A program made the position numbers and the translations under genes. The notes below the pieces were generated by a model. That model did not search any database, was not told the origin of the DNA, and saw only the letters and a program-made list of their open reading frames with translations. This document shows, in pieces, positions 53,013 through 61,893 of a stretch of DNA of 62,205 nucleotides. Numbering within the stretch: the stretch's first letter is position 1; every line of letters begins with the position of its first letter. The DNA lies in contig CAKPZJ010000014.1 of the NCBI GenBank assembly GCA_934204655.1, positions 1 to 62,205 on the forward strand, read 5' to 3'. The DNA is from an uncultured Prevotella sp. GTDB taxonomy: Bacteria > Bacteroidota > Bacteroidia > Bacteroidales > Bacteroidaceae.

Positions 53013-54278
53013 ATGAATATGAAAGCTACTGATTTTGAGATTATGGCCCCTGTCGGTTCGCGCGAGAGCCTCGCTGCTGCCATACAGGCCGGAGCAGGCT
53101 CGGTCTACTTCGGCATTGGGCAGTTGAATATGCGGTCGCACTCGGCTAACCACTTTACCATAGCCGACCTGCACGACATAGCCGCCACATGCAACAGCCA
53201 TGGCATTAAGACCTACCTCACCGTCAACACCATCATCTACGATGACGACATCACCACCATGCACGAGATAGTAGACGCCGCCCGCGAAGCCCATATCACC
53301 GCCGTGATAGCCTCCGACGTGGCCGTGATGACCTACTGCAACCGCGTGGGCGTCGAGGTACACCTGTCTACCCAGCTCAACATCTCCAACATCGAGGCCC
53401 TGCGGTTCTATGCCCAGTTTGCCGACGTGGTAGTATTGGCCCGCGAGCTCAACATGGACCAGGTGGCCGAGATACACCGCCAGATAGTAGAGCAGGACAT
53501 CCGTGGTCCCAAGGGCGAACCCGTACGCATTGAGATGTTCTGCCACGGTGCCCTCTGCATGGCCGTCAGCGGCAAGTGCTACATGAGTCTGCACAACGCT
53601 AACCGCTCGGCCAACCGCGGCGAGTGTGTACAGATATGCCGCCGGTCGTACACCGTGACCGACAACGAGACGGGCAACCAGCTCGAGATAGACAACAAGT
53701 ATATCATGAGTCCCAAGGACCTCAAGACTATACGCTTTATAGACCGCATGATGCAGGCCGGCGTGCGCGTGTTCAAGATAGAGGGCCGCGCCCGTGGACC
53801 CGAGTACGTATATACCGTGGTGAGCTGTTACCGCGAGGCCATACAGAGCGCGATAGACGGCACCCTGACCGAGGAGAAGAAGGATGCGTGGGACGCGCGC
53901 CTGGCCACCGTCTTTAACCGTGGCTTCTGGGATGGCTACTACCAGGGCCAGACCCTCGGCGAGTGGAACAAGCATTATGGATCGGTAGCTACCGAGCGCA
54001 AGGTGCTGGTGGGCAAGGTCATCAAGTACTTCTCGCGGCTCAGCGTGGCCGAGGTAGCCGTCGAGGCCACCACCTTCAGTGTGGGCGACAAGCTGCTCAT
54101 AACCGGCCCCACCACCGGTGTGATGTACCTGGACGCCACAGAGATACGCTACGAGCTAAAGCCCGTGACCACCGCCCAGCAGGGCTGGCGCGTGTCTATC
54201 CCCGTGAGCGGCAAGGTAAGACCCAGCGACAAACTGTTCAAGCTGGTGCCCGCTAATGAGATAAAGGAGATAAAATAA
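53013..54278 (+). CDS. U32 family peptidase/tRNA hydroxylation protein (YegQ/TrhP-like)
   Basis: The 421-residue product matches the U32 family: FEIMAPVGSRESLAAA at the N-terminus and the cysteine-rich signature with CHGALCMAVSGKC followed by NRGECVQICR, conserved Cys residues likely to bind a cluster. Members near YegQ (TrhP) take part in wobble uridine hydroxylation of tRNA, not proteolysis. A C-terminal beta-barrel region (GKVIKYFSRLSVAEV onwards) is present. The open frame could extend to 52968, but the promoter box excludes that. The restriction-modification genes begin 28 bases downstream. Confidence 0.92.
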   Translation: MNMKATDFEIMAPVGSRESLAAAIQAGAGSVYFGIGQLNMRSHSANHFTIADLHDIAATCNSHGIKTYLTVNTIIYDDDITTMHEIVDAAREAHITAVIASDVAVMTYCNRVGVEVHLSTQLNISNIEALRFYAQFADVVVLARELNMDQVAEIHRQIVEQDIRGPKGEPVRIEMFCHGALCMAVSGKCYMSLHNANRSANRGECVQICRRSYTVTDNETGNQLEIDNKYIMSPKDLKTIRFIDRMMQAGVRVFKIEGRARGPEYVYTVVSCYREAIQSAIDGTLTEEKKDAWDARLATVFNRGFWDGYYQGQTLGEWNKHYGSVATERKVLVGKVIKYFSRLSVAEVAVEATTFSVGDKLLITGPTTGVMYLDATEIRYELKPVTTAQQGWRVSIPVSGKVRPSDKLFKLVPANEIKEIK

Positions 54279-54306
54279 AGAGATAACCTGATAAAAAGTT
54301 GTAAAC

Positions 54307-56154
54307 ATGGCCAACGAGGCGAAAACGATGAATCTCTTCCGAGAGTTGTTGAGACAGAGAGGATACTATGACGACCCAACTATCTGTGTCGAAGAACAGG
54401 CTTCTGACAACAAGAAAGTACAGAAGCTGCTGAAGTGTGCGTCTAAATCAGGACTCGGAAAAGGCTATCCAGACTTTATCATCACTTCATCTAAGTACCC
54501 TAATCTTATCATCGTAGTAGAGTGTAAGGCGGAGATAAGCCGACAGAAATCGGCTACGGTAGATAACTTCAAGGACTACGCTGTAGATGGAGCCTTGCTC
54601 TACGCCTCGTTTTTAGCAAAGGAATACGACGTTATCGCCATTGGCTTTAGTGGCGAAAAGAAGAACTTAACCTGTCTGGAGCATTACATTCAGATAGCCA
54701 AGACCACCAAGGCTCACCCTTATTTCAGCGATGAGATACTCAACTTAGCTAACTATAATGAGGGAGTTAACAAGAGTACCTACAAGTTTAATCAGGATTA
54801 CAACGAACTGATTAACTACACCAAGGAACTTAACGAGAAATTACAAGAACATAAGATTAAAGAGTCTAAACGTGCCTTGCTCATAAGTGGGGTACTGATG
54901 GCGCTGCGTAATGAGCGCTTCAAGGCAGACTTCAAGAGCTACGGCAGCATTGAAGCCCTCTCTAACAACCTGTACGCTGCCATCTGTGCCGAGTTAGACC
55001 AATCGGATGTACCCGACAGCAATAAGAACGCACTGAAAAAGGGCTACGACTTTATTACCACCAACTTTGGGAGCAACCATAAGAACGAGAAGGATTTTCT
55101 GACGAACCTCATTGACGAGGCTGACAAGCGCATCAATGGCTTCATGGTTACTTATAAGTATATTGATACGGTTAGCCAGTTTTATGTGGAGTTTCTGCGG
55201 TACGCAAACAATGATAAAGGACTGGGTATAGTGCTTACACCGCCACATATCACCCAGCTGTTTGTCGAACTGGCCGGAGTAAACAAGGATAGTGTAGTAC
55301 TTGATAACTGCGCCGGTACCGGGGGCTTCCTGGTAAGTGCCATGAAGGCCATGTTAGAGGACGCTAAAGGAGACATAGCCAAAGAAACAAGCATAAAGCA
55401 TAATCAGCTGTTAGGAATAGAGCTCGATGTAGACATATACACCCTGCTTATATCAAATATGATAATACACCGCGATGGACGGACCAACATTACCCTCGGA
55501 AATTGCTTTGAGCAAAATGCCGAAGCCATCAAGAAGAAATTCAAGCCTACCGTGGGACTGCTCAACCCTCCTTATAAGAATAAAGGTAAGGGTACAGAAG
55601 AGCTGGAGTTTGTCCTTAATAATCTTTCGATGCTTGAGCGGGGAGGAAAGTGCGTAGCCATAATGCCCATTAGCTGCGTAAACGACGTAAAAGGCACCTC
55701 ATGTACGCTAAAGCGCAAGATACTGGAGCACAACACACTGGAGGCTGTCCTGTCGTTACCCGAGGAACTTTTTGTAAATTCTAAGGTAAACACCGTGACC
55801 TGTGCTGTAGTAATAACAGCCGGAATACCCCATCCCAAGGGTAAGAAAACCTGGTTCGGATATTGCCGCAACGATGGGTTTGTAAAGAAAAAGAATGTGG
55901 GGCGTATCGATGCTAACCACTCGTGGGACACTATAAAGCGCAAGTGGGTAGATGCGTTTATGAACCGCGAGGTTATTAGCGAGTTCAGTGTCATGAAAGA
56001 GGTTACGGCTACTATGGAGTGGTGCGCCGAGGCTTATCTGGAGGCCAATTACGGAAAACTCACACAGGCTGACTTCGAAAACACAATACGTAACTATGTA
56101 CTTTTCCAACTCAAATACAACGAGACTGATAACGACGAAGGAGAGGAAGTATGA
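54307..56154 (+). CDS. BcgI-like fused endonuclease/N6-adenine methyltransferase subunit
   Basis: The 615-residue protein joins an N-terminal PD-(D/E)xK nuclease (about 1-120; GYPDF with Asp56, then VVECKAE with Glu72 and Lys74), a helical linker, and a gamma-class N6-adenine methyltransferase (LTPPHITQLFVEL about 310-322; motif I LDNCAGTGG about 332-340; NPPY 420-423). Length and domain order match subunit A of BcgI-type (type IIB) systems, which cut on both sides of their site. The adjacent gene, overlapping by 4 bases, supplies target recognition. No separate hsdR or translocase exists nearby. Composition is more AT-rich than the flanking genes, suggesting insertion between the U32 peptidase and sufE. 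Confidence 0.85.
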   Translation: MANEAKTMNLFRELLRQRGYYDDPTICVEEQASDNKKVQKLLKCASKSGLGKGYPDFIITSSKYPNLIIVVECKAEISRQKSATVDNFKDYAVDGALLYASFLAKEYDVIAIGFSGEKKNLTCLEHYIQIAKTTKAHPYFSDEILNLANYNEGVNKSTYKFNQDYNELINYTKELNEKLQEHKIKESKRALLISGVLMALRNERFKADFKSYGSIEALSNNLYAAICAELDQSDVPDSNKNALKKGYDFITTNFGSNHKNEKDFLTNLIDEADKRINGFMVTYKYIDTVSQFYVEFLRYANNDKGLGIVLTPPHITQLFVELAGVNKDSVVLDNCAGTGGFLVSAMKAMLEDAKGDIAKETSIKHNQLLGIELDVDIYTLLISNMIIHRDGRTNITLGNCFEQNAEAIKKKFKPTVGLLNPPYKNKGKGTEELEFVLNNLSMLERGGKCVAIMPISCVNDVKGTSCTLKRKILEHNTLEAVLSLPEELFVNSKVNTVTCAVVITAGIPHPKGKKTWFGYCRNDGFVKKKNVGRIDANHSWDTIKRKWVDAFMNREVISEFSVMKEVTATMEWCAEAYLEANYGKLTQADFENTIRNYVLFQLKYNETDNDEGEEV

Positions 56155-57122
56155 GGTTAGTGTCATTAGATAGCCTGTTCCATATAGAATACGGGAACGG
56201 GCTGGAACTGGTAAATCTGCCAAGAAGCAGTACAGGCATCAACTTTGTGGCCCGCACACAGAAAAACAATGGCGTAGTGGCCAGAGTGACCATGCCTGCC
56301 TGGGAGCACATTTTCCAAAAAGGGAGTATAACGGTAGCCGTAAGCGGTAGCGTCATGGAGTCATTTGTGCAGACCGAGGACTTTGTAACGGCTTATCACA
56401 TCATGGTACTAACCCCAATTACAGACATGACCGATGAGCTGAAATTGTTCTATTGTAGCTGTCTGCGTATGAATAAGTTTAAGTACTCGTATGGGCGGCA
56501 AGCCAATGCCTCCTTGCCCGCCTTGCTGGTTCCATGCAGGGAAGATGCCGAGACATTCGTAGGCAATATATCGATACTGCACATCAGGACAAGTATGCTC
56601 CACAACATTAACCTGTCAGAGCTGTCTACACCCTCAGAAACAGTAGAGACTGAGCAACGGCTGGTACCCCTATCATCGCTCTTCAAGCTATATAATGGTA
56701 CATCCTCTGATAATGTAGAACGGGCTGATTATCCTAAGAATGACAACTGGATACCCTACATACGCCCTTCCTACAGACAGAGCACGAGTATTGATGCCTA
56801 TGTTAATAGGAATAGGATAGGCGAAAGCGGAGTATATCCTAAAGGTACACTCTATGTATCGACCGACGGACAGGGTAGCCATACCTACGCCTATGTTTCG
56901 GTCAGCGAATTTGTACCTAATTCTAATGTGACCATACTTATACCCAAACGCGAAATGACCATCAAGGAAAAACTCTTTTATGCGATGTGTATCACTCATA
57001 ATCGCTTCAAGTTCTCGTATGGACGCAAGCCTAAGGGAAAGAAACTGGCCGAGATATTGATCCCAAATACAATAAGCAAAGAATTTGATACTATCAGTAT
57101 AGACAACATAATAAAGAAATAA
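56151..57122 (+). CDS. BcgI-like specificity subunit (two target-recognition domains)
   Basis: The 323-residue protein is an internal duplication: each half starts with a short SLF-x(3)-YGNG/YNG motif (about residues 8-17 and 176-184) and ends with a conserved segment KYSYGRQANASLPALLVP (about 111-128) or KFSYGRKPKGKKLAEILIP (about 287-305). This fits two target-recognition domains reading the halves of a split DNA site, as in HsdS and BcgI subunit B; the length is close to BcgI B. It overlaps the nuclease-methyltransferase gene by 4 bases. The halves differ in their variable parts, so an asymmetric site is expected. Confidence 0.82.
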   Translation: MRLVSLDSLFHIEYGNGLELVNLPRSSTGINFVARTQKNNGVVARVTMPAWEHIFQKGSITVAVSGSVMESFVQTEDFVTAYHIMVLTPITDMTDELKLFYCSCLRMNKFKYSYGRQANASLPALLVPCREDAETFVGNISILHIRTSMLHNINLSELSTPSETVETEQRLVPLSSLFKLYNGTSSDNVERADYPKNDNWIPYIRPSYRQSTSIDAYVNRNRIGESGVYPKGTLYVSTDGQGSHTYAYVSVSEFVPNSNVTILIPKREMTIKEKLFYAMCITHNRFKFSYGRKPKGKKLAEILIPNTISKEFDTISIDNIIKK

Positions 57123-57134
57123 TATACAGCAATA

Positions 57135-57560
57135 ATGACTATCAACGAACAACAAGATGCCATCATCGACGAGTTTGCCGATATGGACGACTGGATGGAC
57201 CGCTACCAGCTGCTCATAGACATGGGCAACGAGCTGGAGGCCCTGGACGAGAAGTATAAGACCAACCAGAACCTCATAGACGGCTGCCAGAGCCGGGTGT
57301 GGGTGCAGTGCGACTACCGCGACGGCCGCCTCTACTTCCAGGCCGACAGCGACGCCCTCATCGTCAAGGGTATCATAGCCCTGCTCATCCAGGTGCTGAG
57401 CGGCCACACACCGGCCGAAATCCTGGACACCGACCTCTACTTTATAGACCGCATAGGGCTGCGCGACCACCTGTCGCCCACCCGTAGCAACGGCCTGCTG
57501 GCCATGATAAAGCAGATTAAGGCCTACGCCTTGGCCTATAAGACCAAGGGGGGGGCATGA
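57135..57560 (+). CDS. sufE: SufE-like cysteine desulfurase activator
   Basis: SufE accepts sulfur from the desulfurase SufS and passes it on for iron-sulfur cluster assembly. The 141-residue product has the active-site Cys51 in NLIDGCQSRVWV and the family start region with DWMDRYQLLIDMG. Length is normal. No other suf genes lie in the window. It begins 12 bases after the restriction specificity gene and overlaps the next gene by 4 bases, so it probably belonged to an operon with its downstream neighbours before the insert. Confidence 0.93.
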   Translation: MTINEQQDAIIDEFADMDDWMDRYQLLIDMGNELEALDEKYKTNQNLIDGCQSRVWVQCDYRDGRLYFQADSDALIVKGIIALLIQVLSGHTPAEILDTDLYFIDRIGLRDHLSPTRSNGLLAMIKQIKAYALAYKTKGGA

Positions 57561-58843
57561 TGCGTACATTGGGCATCGTGCTGCTGTGGTTCTGCTGCAC
57601 CCTTGGATGGGCGCAGACGGCCGACGAGCGGGCAGGGGAGTACATCAACCAGCGCCAGTGGTTTGCCCTGCAGGACCTCTGCGCCACCGACAGCGCCCAG
57701 ATGTCGCCCTTCATACGCCTCTTCGCCCAGAGTATGACGGCACAGATGTTTAACCGGCCCGCCGAGGCCAACGAGCGTATCCTGGCGCTGATACGCCAGC
57801 ACCAGGGACAGATGGGCTTTGCCAACGTGTACAACATGATGCTCCTGCTGATAGACAACTACAGCCGGATGGGCGACAACGCAGCCGCGGCATCGGCTGC
57901 CAGGCGATTTGCCACCCAGATAGACGGCAAGGTACCGGCCGACAACGTGGCCCCCGTATGGGCCAAGGAGCGGCTGTACACGGCCCTGCAAGGCTACGAC
58001 CTGTACAGCACCGACACGCTGGACCACACGGTGCCCATGGCCTACACCCAGATAGCCGACTCGACCCAGGGGCTCATCACGCTGCGCGGCAGCGTCAACA
58101 AGAGGCGGGCCGACTTCATCTTCGACACGGGGGCCAGCTACAATGTTATCACCCCCGAACTGGCACGCCGCTACGGTCTGCGCCTGTTAGACGACAGCAT
58201 CCAGGCCCAGGGCACGCGCCTTGGGGGAGGCCAGATGGCCATAGCCGACGACATCACCTTAGGCAACGTGCATCTGCGCAACGTGCCCTTTGCCGTGCTC
58301 GACATCGGGGCAGGCAACGAGCGCATACGCCATACGGTCGGCCGCATATCGCTCATCATAGGCCAGCCCCTGCTAAGGCAGTATGGACGCTATACCATAG
58401 ACCTTGCCAACAGCACCCTACACCTATACCACCACAGCGCGCGCCGCCCTGTGCGCAGCAACGCCTACCTGGACGGTGCCCTCTATGCCGAGATTACGCA
58501 GGACGGGCACCACATGCCCATAGTCCTGGACACGGGGGCCGACAAGACCACCTTAGGCAAAGCATACTACAAAGACTTCTCGGCCCTGGTGGCCCGCAAG
58601 GGCAAGTGGACCATCGAGGGAGCTTCCGGCTTTGGCGGCATCGTCTATAACAGCGTCTTCCGCCTGCCGCAGATAGCCATGCAGGTGGGCGGGCGGCCCT
58701 TCACGCTGCGCAATGTGAGCGTGGCGGCGCTCTCTACCGGCAATGGCCTTACAGAGAACTACGGCCGACTGGGTATGGACTTTGTGCGGCTGTGGCAACA
58801 GGTAACGGTAGACAACACCAATATGACCATAGAAGCAAAATAA
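57557..58843 (+). CDS. Secreted retropepsin-like aspartyl protease-family protein
   Basis: The 428-residue product has a signal peptide (about 1-20), a helical N-terminal region, and two separate retropepsin-type domains, each with a DTGA motif: FIFDTGASYNVI (Asp190) and IVLDTGADKTTL (Asp325). Retroviral-type proteases need two such motifs, usually from two subunits; here both are in one chain, giving a pepsin-like arrangement. Substrate is unknown. It is translationally coupled to sufE (4-base overlap) and lies 3 bases before the methyltransferase gene, but no shared pathway is apparent. Confidence 0.82.
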   Translation: MMRTLGIVLLWFCCTLGWAQTADERAGEYINQRQWFALQDLCATDSAQMSPFIRLFAQSMTAQMFNRPAEANERILALIRQHQGQMGFANVYNMMLLLIDNYSRMGDNAAAASAARRFATQIDGKVPADNVAPVWAKERLYTALQGYDLYSTDTLDHTVPMAYTQIADSTQGLITLRGSVNKRRADFIFDTGASYNVITPELARRYGLRLLDDSIQAQGTRLGGGQMAIADDITLGNVHLRNVPFAVLDIGAGNERIRHTVGRISLIIGQPLLRQYGRYTIDLANSTLHLYHHSARRPVRSNAYLDGALYAEITQDGHHMPIVLDTGADKTTLGKAYYKDFSALVARKGKWTIEGASGFGGIVYNSVFRLPQIAMQVGGRPFTLRNVSVAALSTGNGLTENYGRLGMDFVRLWQQVTVDNTNMTIEAK

Positions 58844-58846
58844 GAT

Positions 58847-59389
58847 ATGAGAAAACTACGCACCATAGAGATGGACCGGCTCACGGTCGAGGAGTTTAAG
58901 CAAGCCGACAAGATGCCGCTGATAGTGGTACTGGACAATGTGCGGTCGCTCTATAATGTAGGGGCCGTGTTCCGCAGCTGCGACGCGTTCCGTGTCGAGG
59001 CCGTCTATCTGTGTGGTATCACGGCCTGTCCGCCCAACGCCGAGATACACAAGACGGCACTGGGCGGCGAGGACAGCGTAGACTGGCGCTACTTTGCCGA
59101 CACCAATGAGGCCGTAGACCACCTGCACCGCGAAGGTTACTATGTCTACTCGGTCGAACAGGTCGAGCACTCTACCAAGCTGCAGCGCCTGCACTTAGAC
59201 CCATCGGCCCACAGGGGCTACGCCGTCATCTTAGGCAACGAGGTAAAGGGCGTACAGCAGCAGGTGGTAGACAGCAGCGATGCCTGCTTAGAGATTCCGC
59301 AGCTGGGCACCAAGCACTCGCTCAACGTGAGCACCACCGCCGGCATCGTAGTATGGGAGTTTGCCCGCCAGCTGATGCTGCCTAAGTAA
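58847..59389 (+). CDS. TrmH/SpoU-family RNA 2'-O-methyltransferase
   Basis: SPOUT-fold methyltransferase that modifies ribose 2'-OH in tRNA or rRNA. The 180-residue product shows the three motifs: NVRSLYNVGAVFRSCDAF (about residues 29-46; Arg in motif 1), ILGNEVKGV (about 126-134) and SLNVSTTAGIVVWEF (about 156-170), with the knot-forming segments intact. It is a short, single-domain member, so the target position cannot be read. Last gene of the sufE operon, followed by a hairpin. Confidence 0.93.
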   Translation: MRKLRTIEMDRLTVEEFKQADKMPLIVVLDNVRSLYNVGAVFRSCDAFRVEAVYLCGITACPPNAEIHKTALGGEDSVDWRYFADTNEAVDHLHREGYYVYSVEQVEHSTKLQRLHLDPSAHRGYAVILGNEVKGVQQQVVDSSDACLEIPQLGTKHSLNVSTTAGIVVWEFARQLMLPK

Positions 59390-59415
59390 TAACCCAACTG
59401 GCTACTTATCAAAAA

Positions 59416-59453
59416 GGAGCCCCCTCAACTGCCGCAGTAGCTGAGGGGACTCC
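59416..59453 (+). terminator. Stem-loop after the TrmH-type gene
   Basis: GGAGCCCCCTCA (59416-59427) pairs with TGAGGGGACTCC (59442-59453), one mismatch. An A-run precedes it, so it may also act on the minus strand. Confidence 0.6.
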
Positions 59454-59550
59454 ATAAGTCTATCTATCAAGTCAGGGTAGGGGCGTGCGCTGGTCGGCTT
59501 ACAGTCCCCTCACTTAAAGAGTGACGGGGCTGGCTTCCCTCCATTGATGT

Positions 59551-61059
59551 TTACTTCAGATATTCACCAAAATCAGTGAGGCGCATGTCGCCCTTCTTGC
59601 GCAGGGTGTCGTGCATGGCAAAGCAGGCAGTGAGCGACTGGGGTTCGTGGCCCTTGTCGGCTATGCGCAGATACTCGCGCAGCAACGGCTTGTAGTCGGG
59701 GTGGGCACAGTTATTGATAATCTCCTCGGCGCGGCGGCGCGGGCCCTTGCCGCGCAGGTCGGCCACACCCTGCTCGGTCACTATCACGTCTACATCGTGC
59801 TCGGTAGAGTCTACATGGGTACACATGGGCACTATAGAGCTGATGGTGCCGCCCTTGGCCACCGATGGGGTGGTGAAGATACTGATGTAGCCGTTGCGCT
59901 CGTAGTCGCAGCTACCTCCGATGCCGTTCATCAGTCGCGAGCCGCAGACATGGCTCGAGTTCTCGTTGCCGTAGATATCGCACTCCAGGGCCGTATTGAG
60001 AGCTATCACACCCAGTCGGCGTATCACCTCGGGACTGTTGGCTATCTCGCTCTGACGTATGGTAAGATGCTGCGAGAAGAAGTCCATGTCGGCATATATC
60101 TCCTGCAGGCACTCATTGGTGACAGTCATCGCCGTGGCCGAGGCAAAACCTATCTTGCCATCGAGCATCAGACGTATGGCAGCGTCCTGTACCACCTCAG
60201 AGTAGACATTAAACTGCGGTATGTGGGGGTTGGATCCCAAGGCAGCCATCACGGCGTTGCCCGTGGCACCCACGCCACTCTGTATGGGCAGGAAGTGGGG
60301 CGGTATGCGCCCCTGGCGCAGGTCGTTAGCTAAGAACTCGGCCACGTACTGACCCATCTTAGAGGTGTATTCGTCTACCGCCTTGAACGACCGGGCCTCC
60401 TCGGGTATGCAGCACTCTACCACCCCCACTATCTTGCCGGGGTCTATGTCTATATAGTTGTTGCCCACGCGTCCGTAAGGGGTGAGCACGGGTATGGGGC
60501 CGCGCCCGCGTCCACACTCGGTGGGCTCGTAGGTGTCGTGCAGATAGCGTACATTGGGGTTATGATAGGTATTGTGCTCCAGTATCACCCGCTTGGCCAG
60601 CCGCGACACGGTGGTGGCTATGCCTCCGGCCGAGGTGAGGTAGATACGGCAGCGCCCGTTGACCATCTCGTAGGCCGACACCTCGAGGATGGCCCACTGC
60701 ATGGTGCCATAGAAGCCTCGGCGCAGGCGCTCGGCCATGTGGCCTAAGTGGGTGTCCTCATAGTCTATCTCGCCCAGGTTGGTGTGCTGTCGGAAGTCGG
60801 CATTGGTCGAGAAGGGGGCCCTGAACTTGATGGCCTGAGCCTTGGCCATGTCGCCCTCGATACTCTGGCAGGTCGAGGCACCAGTGAATATGCCCACGGC
60901 AAAGGGCCGGCCAGCCTCGTGCTCGCGCACGGCGCGCTGGGAGAGCTCGCGGAACACCGCCTTAGGGCATCCGTTGGGGGTAAATCCCGACAGGGCTATG
61001 TTATCACCATCCTGTATCATCGCCGCACCCTCGGCGGCAGTTATCTTGTTAATCGGCAT
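59551..61059 (-). CDS. Acetyl-CoA hydrolase/succinyl-CoA:acetate CoA-transferase family protein
   Basis: The 502-residue product belongs to the Cat1/AarC CoA-transferase family: N-terminal DGDNIALSGFTPNGCPK, glycine-rich CoA-binding loop GVGATGNAVMAAL, catalytic Glu in FNVYSEVVQD, and later GIGGSCDYERN. In succinate-producing anaerobes these enzymes exchange CoA between succinyl-CoA and acetate, or make acetate from acetyl-CoA, which complements the fumarate reductase encoded earlier. Specificity cannot be fixed from sequence alone. Its promoter box lies at 61143. Confidence 0.92.
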   Translation of the reverse strand: MPINKITAAEGAAMIQDGDNIALSGFTPNGCPKAVFRELSQRAVREHEAGRPFAVGIFTGASTCQSIEGDMAKAQAIKFRAPFSTNADFRQHTNLGEIDYEDTHLGHMAERLRRGFYGTMQWAILEVSAYEMVNGRCRIYLTSAGGIATTVSRLAKRVILEHNTYHNPNVRYLHDTYEPTECGRGRGPIPVLTPYGRVGNNYIDIDPGKIVGVVECCIPEEARSFKAVDEYTSKMGQYVAEFLANDLRQGRIPPHFLPIQSGVGATGNAVMAALGSNPHIPQFNVYSEVVQDAAIRLMLDGKIGFASATAMTVTNECLQEIYADMDFFSQHLTIRQSEIANSPEVIRRLGVIALNTALECDIYGNENSSHVCGSRLMNGIGGSCDYERNGYISIFTTPSVAKGGTISSIVPMCTHVDSTEHDVDVIVTEQGVADLRGKGPRRRAEEIINNCAHPDYKPLLREYLRIADKGHEPQSLTACFAMHDTLRKKGDMRLTDFGEYLK

Positions 61060-61142
61060 ACGTTTATCCTTTATATATTAATGTGCATGGATAGCCGTGC
61101 TTTAGCCCCTGATGGTGGTCCGTCCGCCGCCTATCCACGCTG

Positions 61143-61150
61143 CAAAGGTA
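61143..61150 (-). promoter_or_regulatory. CoA-transferase promoter -7 box
   Basis: The minus strand reads TACCTTTG, about 83 bases before the ATG. The C-rich stretch 61190-61290 beyond it has no gene. Confidence 0.55.
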
Positions 61151-61359
61151 GTAATTATCACATTATTAGCGGACACATCCCCCAATATTTTTATCCCTGT
61201 CCCCCATTTTAGCCCCCAGAGCGACAGAATAGTGTATAAATATACAGGACAGCCCACTGGTAGCCCCCCGCCTAAAGCTGCCCTTGCCCTATGCGGTACA
61301 AGTGGTCCATAATAACTGTCAGCGTTCTTCCCTTTTACCTGTAATTGTACGTAAGAAAA

Positions 61360-61436
61360 TTGCGGAAATCCGCAAAAAACTTTCGTAAAACAATCCAAAT
61401 TACTAACTTTGCAAAAGAAAACTGCGGAAATCCGCA
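61360..61436 (+). promoter_or_regulatory. Two palindromic operators flanking a promoter
   Basis: TTGCGGAAATCCGCAA (61360-61375) and TGCGGAAATCCGCA (61423-61436), each two 6-7 base arms around AA, lie 62 bp apart on either side of the -7 box TAACTTTG (61404-61411). Each is followed by a similar A-rich TTTYGTAAA stretch, so the whole ~30-bp unit is duplicated. The layout is that of a repressor-controlled promoter. Confidence 0.8.
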
Positions 61437-61453
61437 AAAATATTTTGTAAAGT

Positions 61454-61522
61454 ATGATTATAAAGAGAGAAAAATATCTGCAAGAGTTAATAAGCGCACG
61501 GCAGAACAAACGCGCGCTGTAG
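61454..61522 (+). pseudogene. Truncated start of an AAA ATPase gene, interrupted by a repeat
   Basis: A 22-codon frame starting MIIKREKYLQELISARQNKR reads like the N-terminus of Bacteroidetes AAA_14/DUF4143 ATPases, which normally continue into an IKVxTGIRRCGKS Walker A. Here it runs at about 61511 into the inverted-repeat element and stops at TAG (61520-61522). Promoter and paired operators upstream are intact. No continuation of the ATPase is found after the element up to 62205, so this looks like a deletion with the repeat at the junction. Confidence 0.6.
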
Positions 61523-61680
61523 GCGCAGCAGTATAGAGCCTGGGGCAACGCCCCAGGTATAATCCCCACACAATCAATGCGCGCTGTAGGCGCAAAAACA
61601 ATACAAGCTAAGCACAACGAGCTTGCTCGGATGGCCGAGGCGCAGCCTGTTTTCTATAAAAGTGGCCGTAGGCGTTACTC
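61511..61680 (+). repeat. Half copy (D) of the inverted-repeat element
   Basis: Contains one arm (GCGCGCTGTAGGCGCAGCAG, then GCCTGGGGC/GCCCCAGG) and the GAGCTTGCTCGGATGGCCGA segment, and ends in GGCCGTAGGCGTTACT, inside the left arm of the 100-bp core. The right half is missing. Confidence 0.75.
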
Positions 61681-61731
61681 CTCCAACTATCCTCATACAA
61701 CTCTATATCCCAACCTCACACTTATTTCCGT

Positions 61732-61774
61732 AAAATGTTACGCAGACTGGCCTACATTCTTTCTTCGTAACATT
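61732..61774. other. 10-bp inverted repeat
   Basis: AAATGTTACG (61732-61741) and CGTAACATTT (61765-61774) form a perfect stem with a 23-base loop. It could be an operator or a recombination site of the element whose remnants follow. Confidence 0.4.
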
Positions 61775-61864
61775 TAACAAAGTGCAGCTACAATCTACCA
61801 TGGCACAAAAAGGATAATCCGAAAATTTTATGTCTGAATTACCTGTTGTATTGATATAATTCCG

Positions 61865-61872
61865 TATTTTTG
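61865..61872 (+). promoter_or_regulatory. Promoter -7 box before the relaxase remnant
   Basis: TATTTTTG, 21 bases before the ATG at 61894; AAAGGA at 61881-61886 is a possible ribosome-binding sequence. Confidence 0.45.
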
Positions 61873-61893
61873 CATAAATAAAAGGATTAACCT

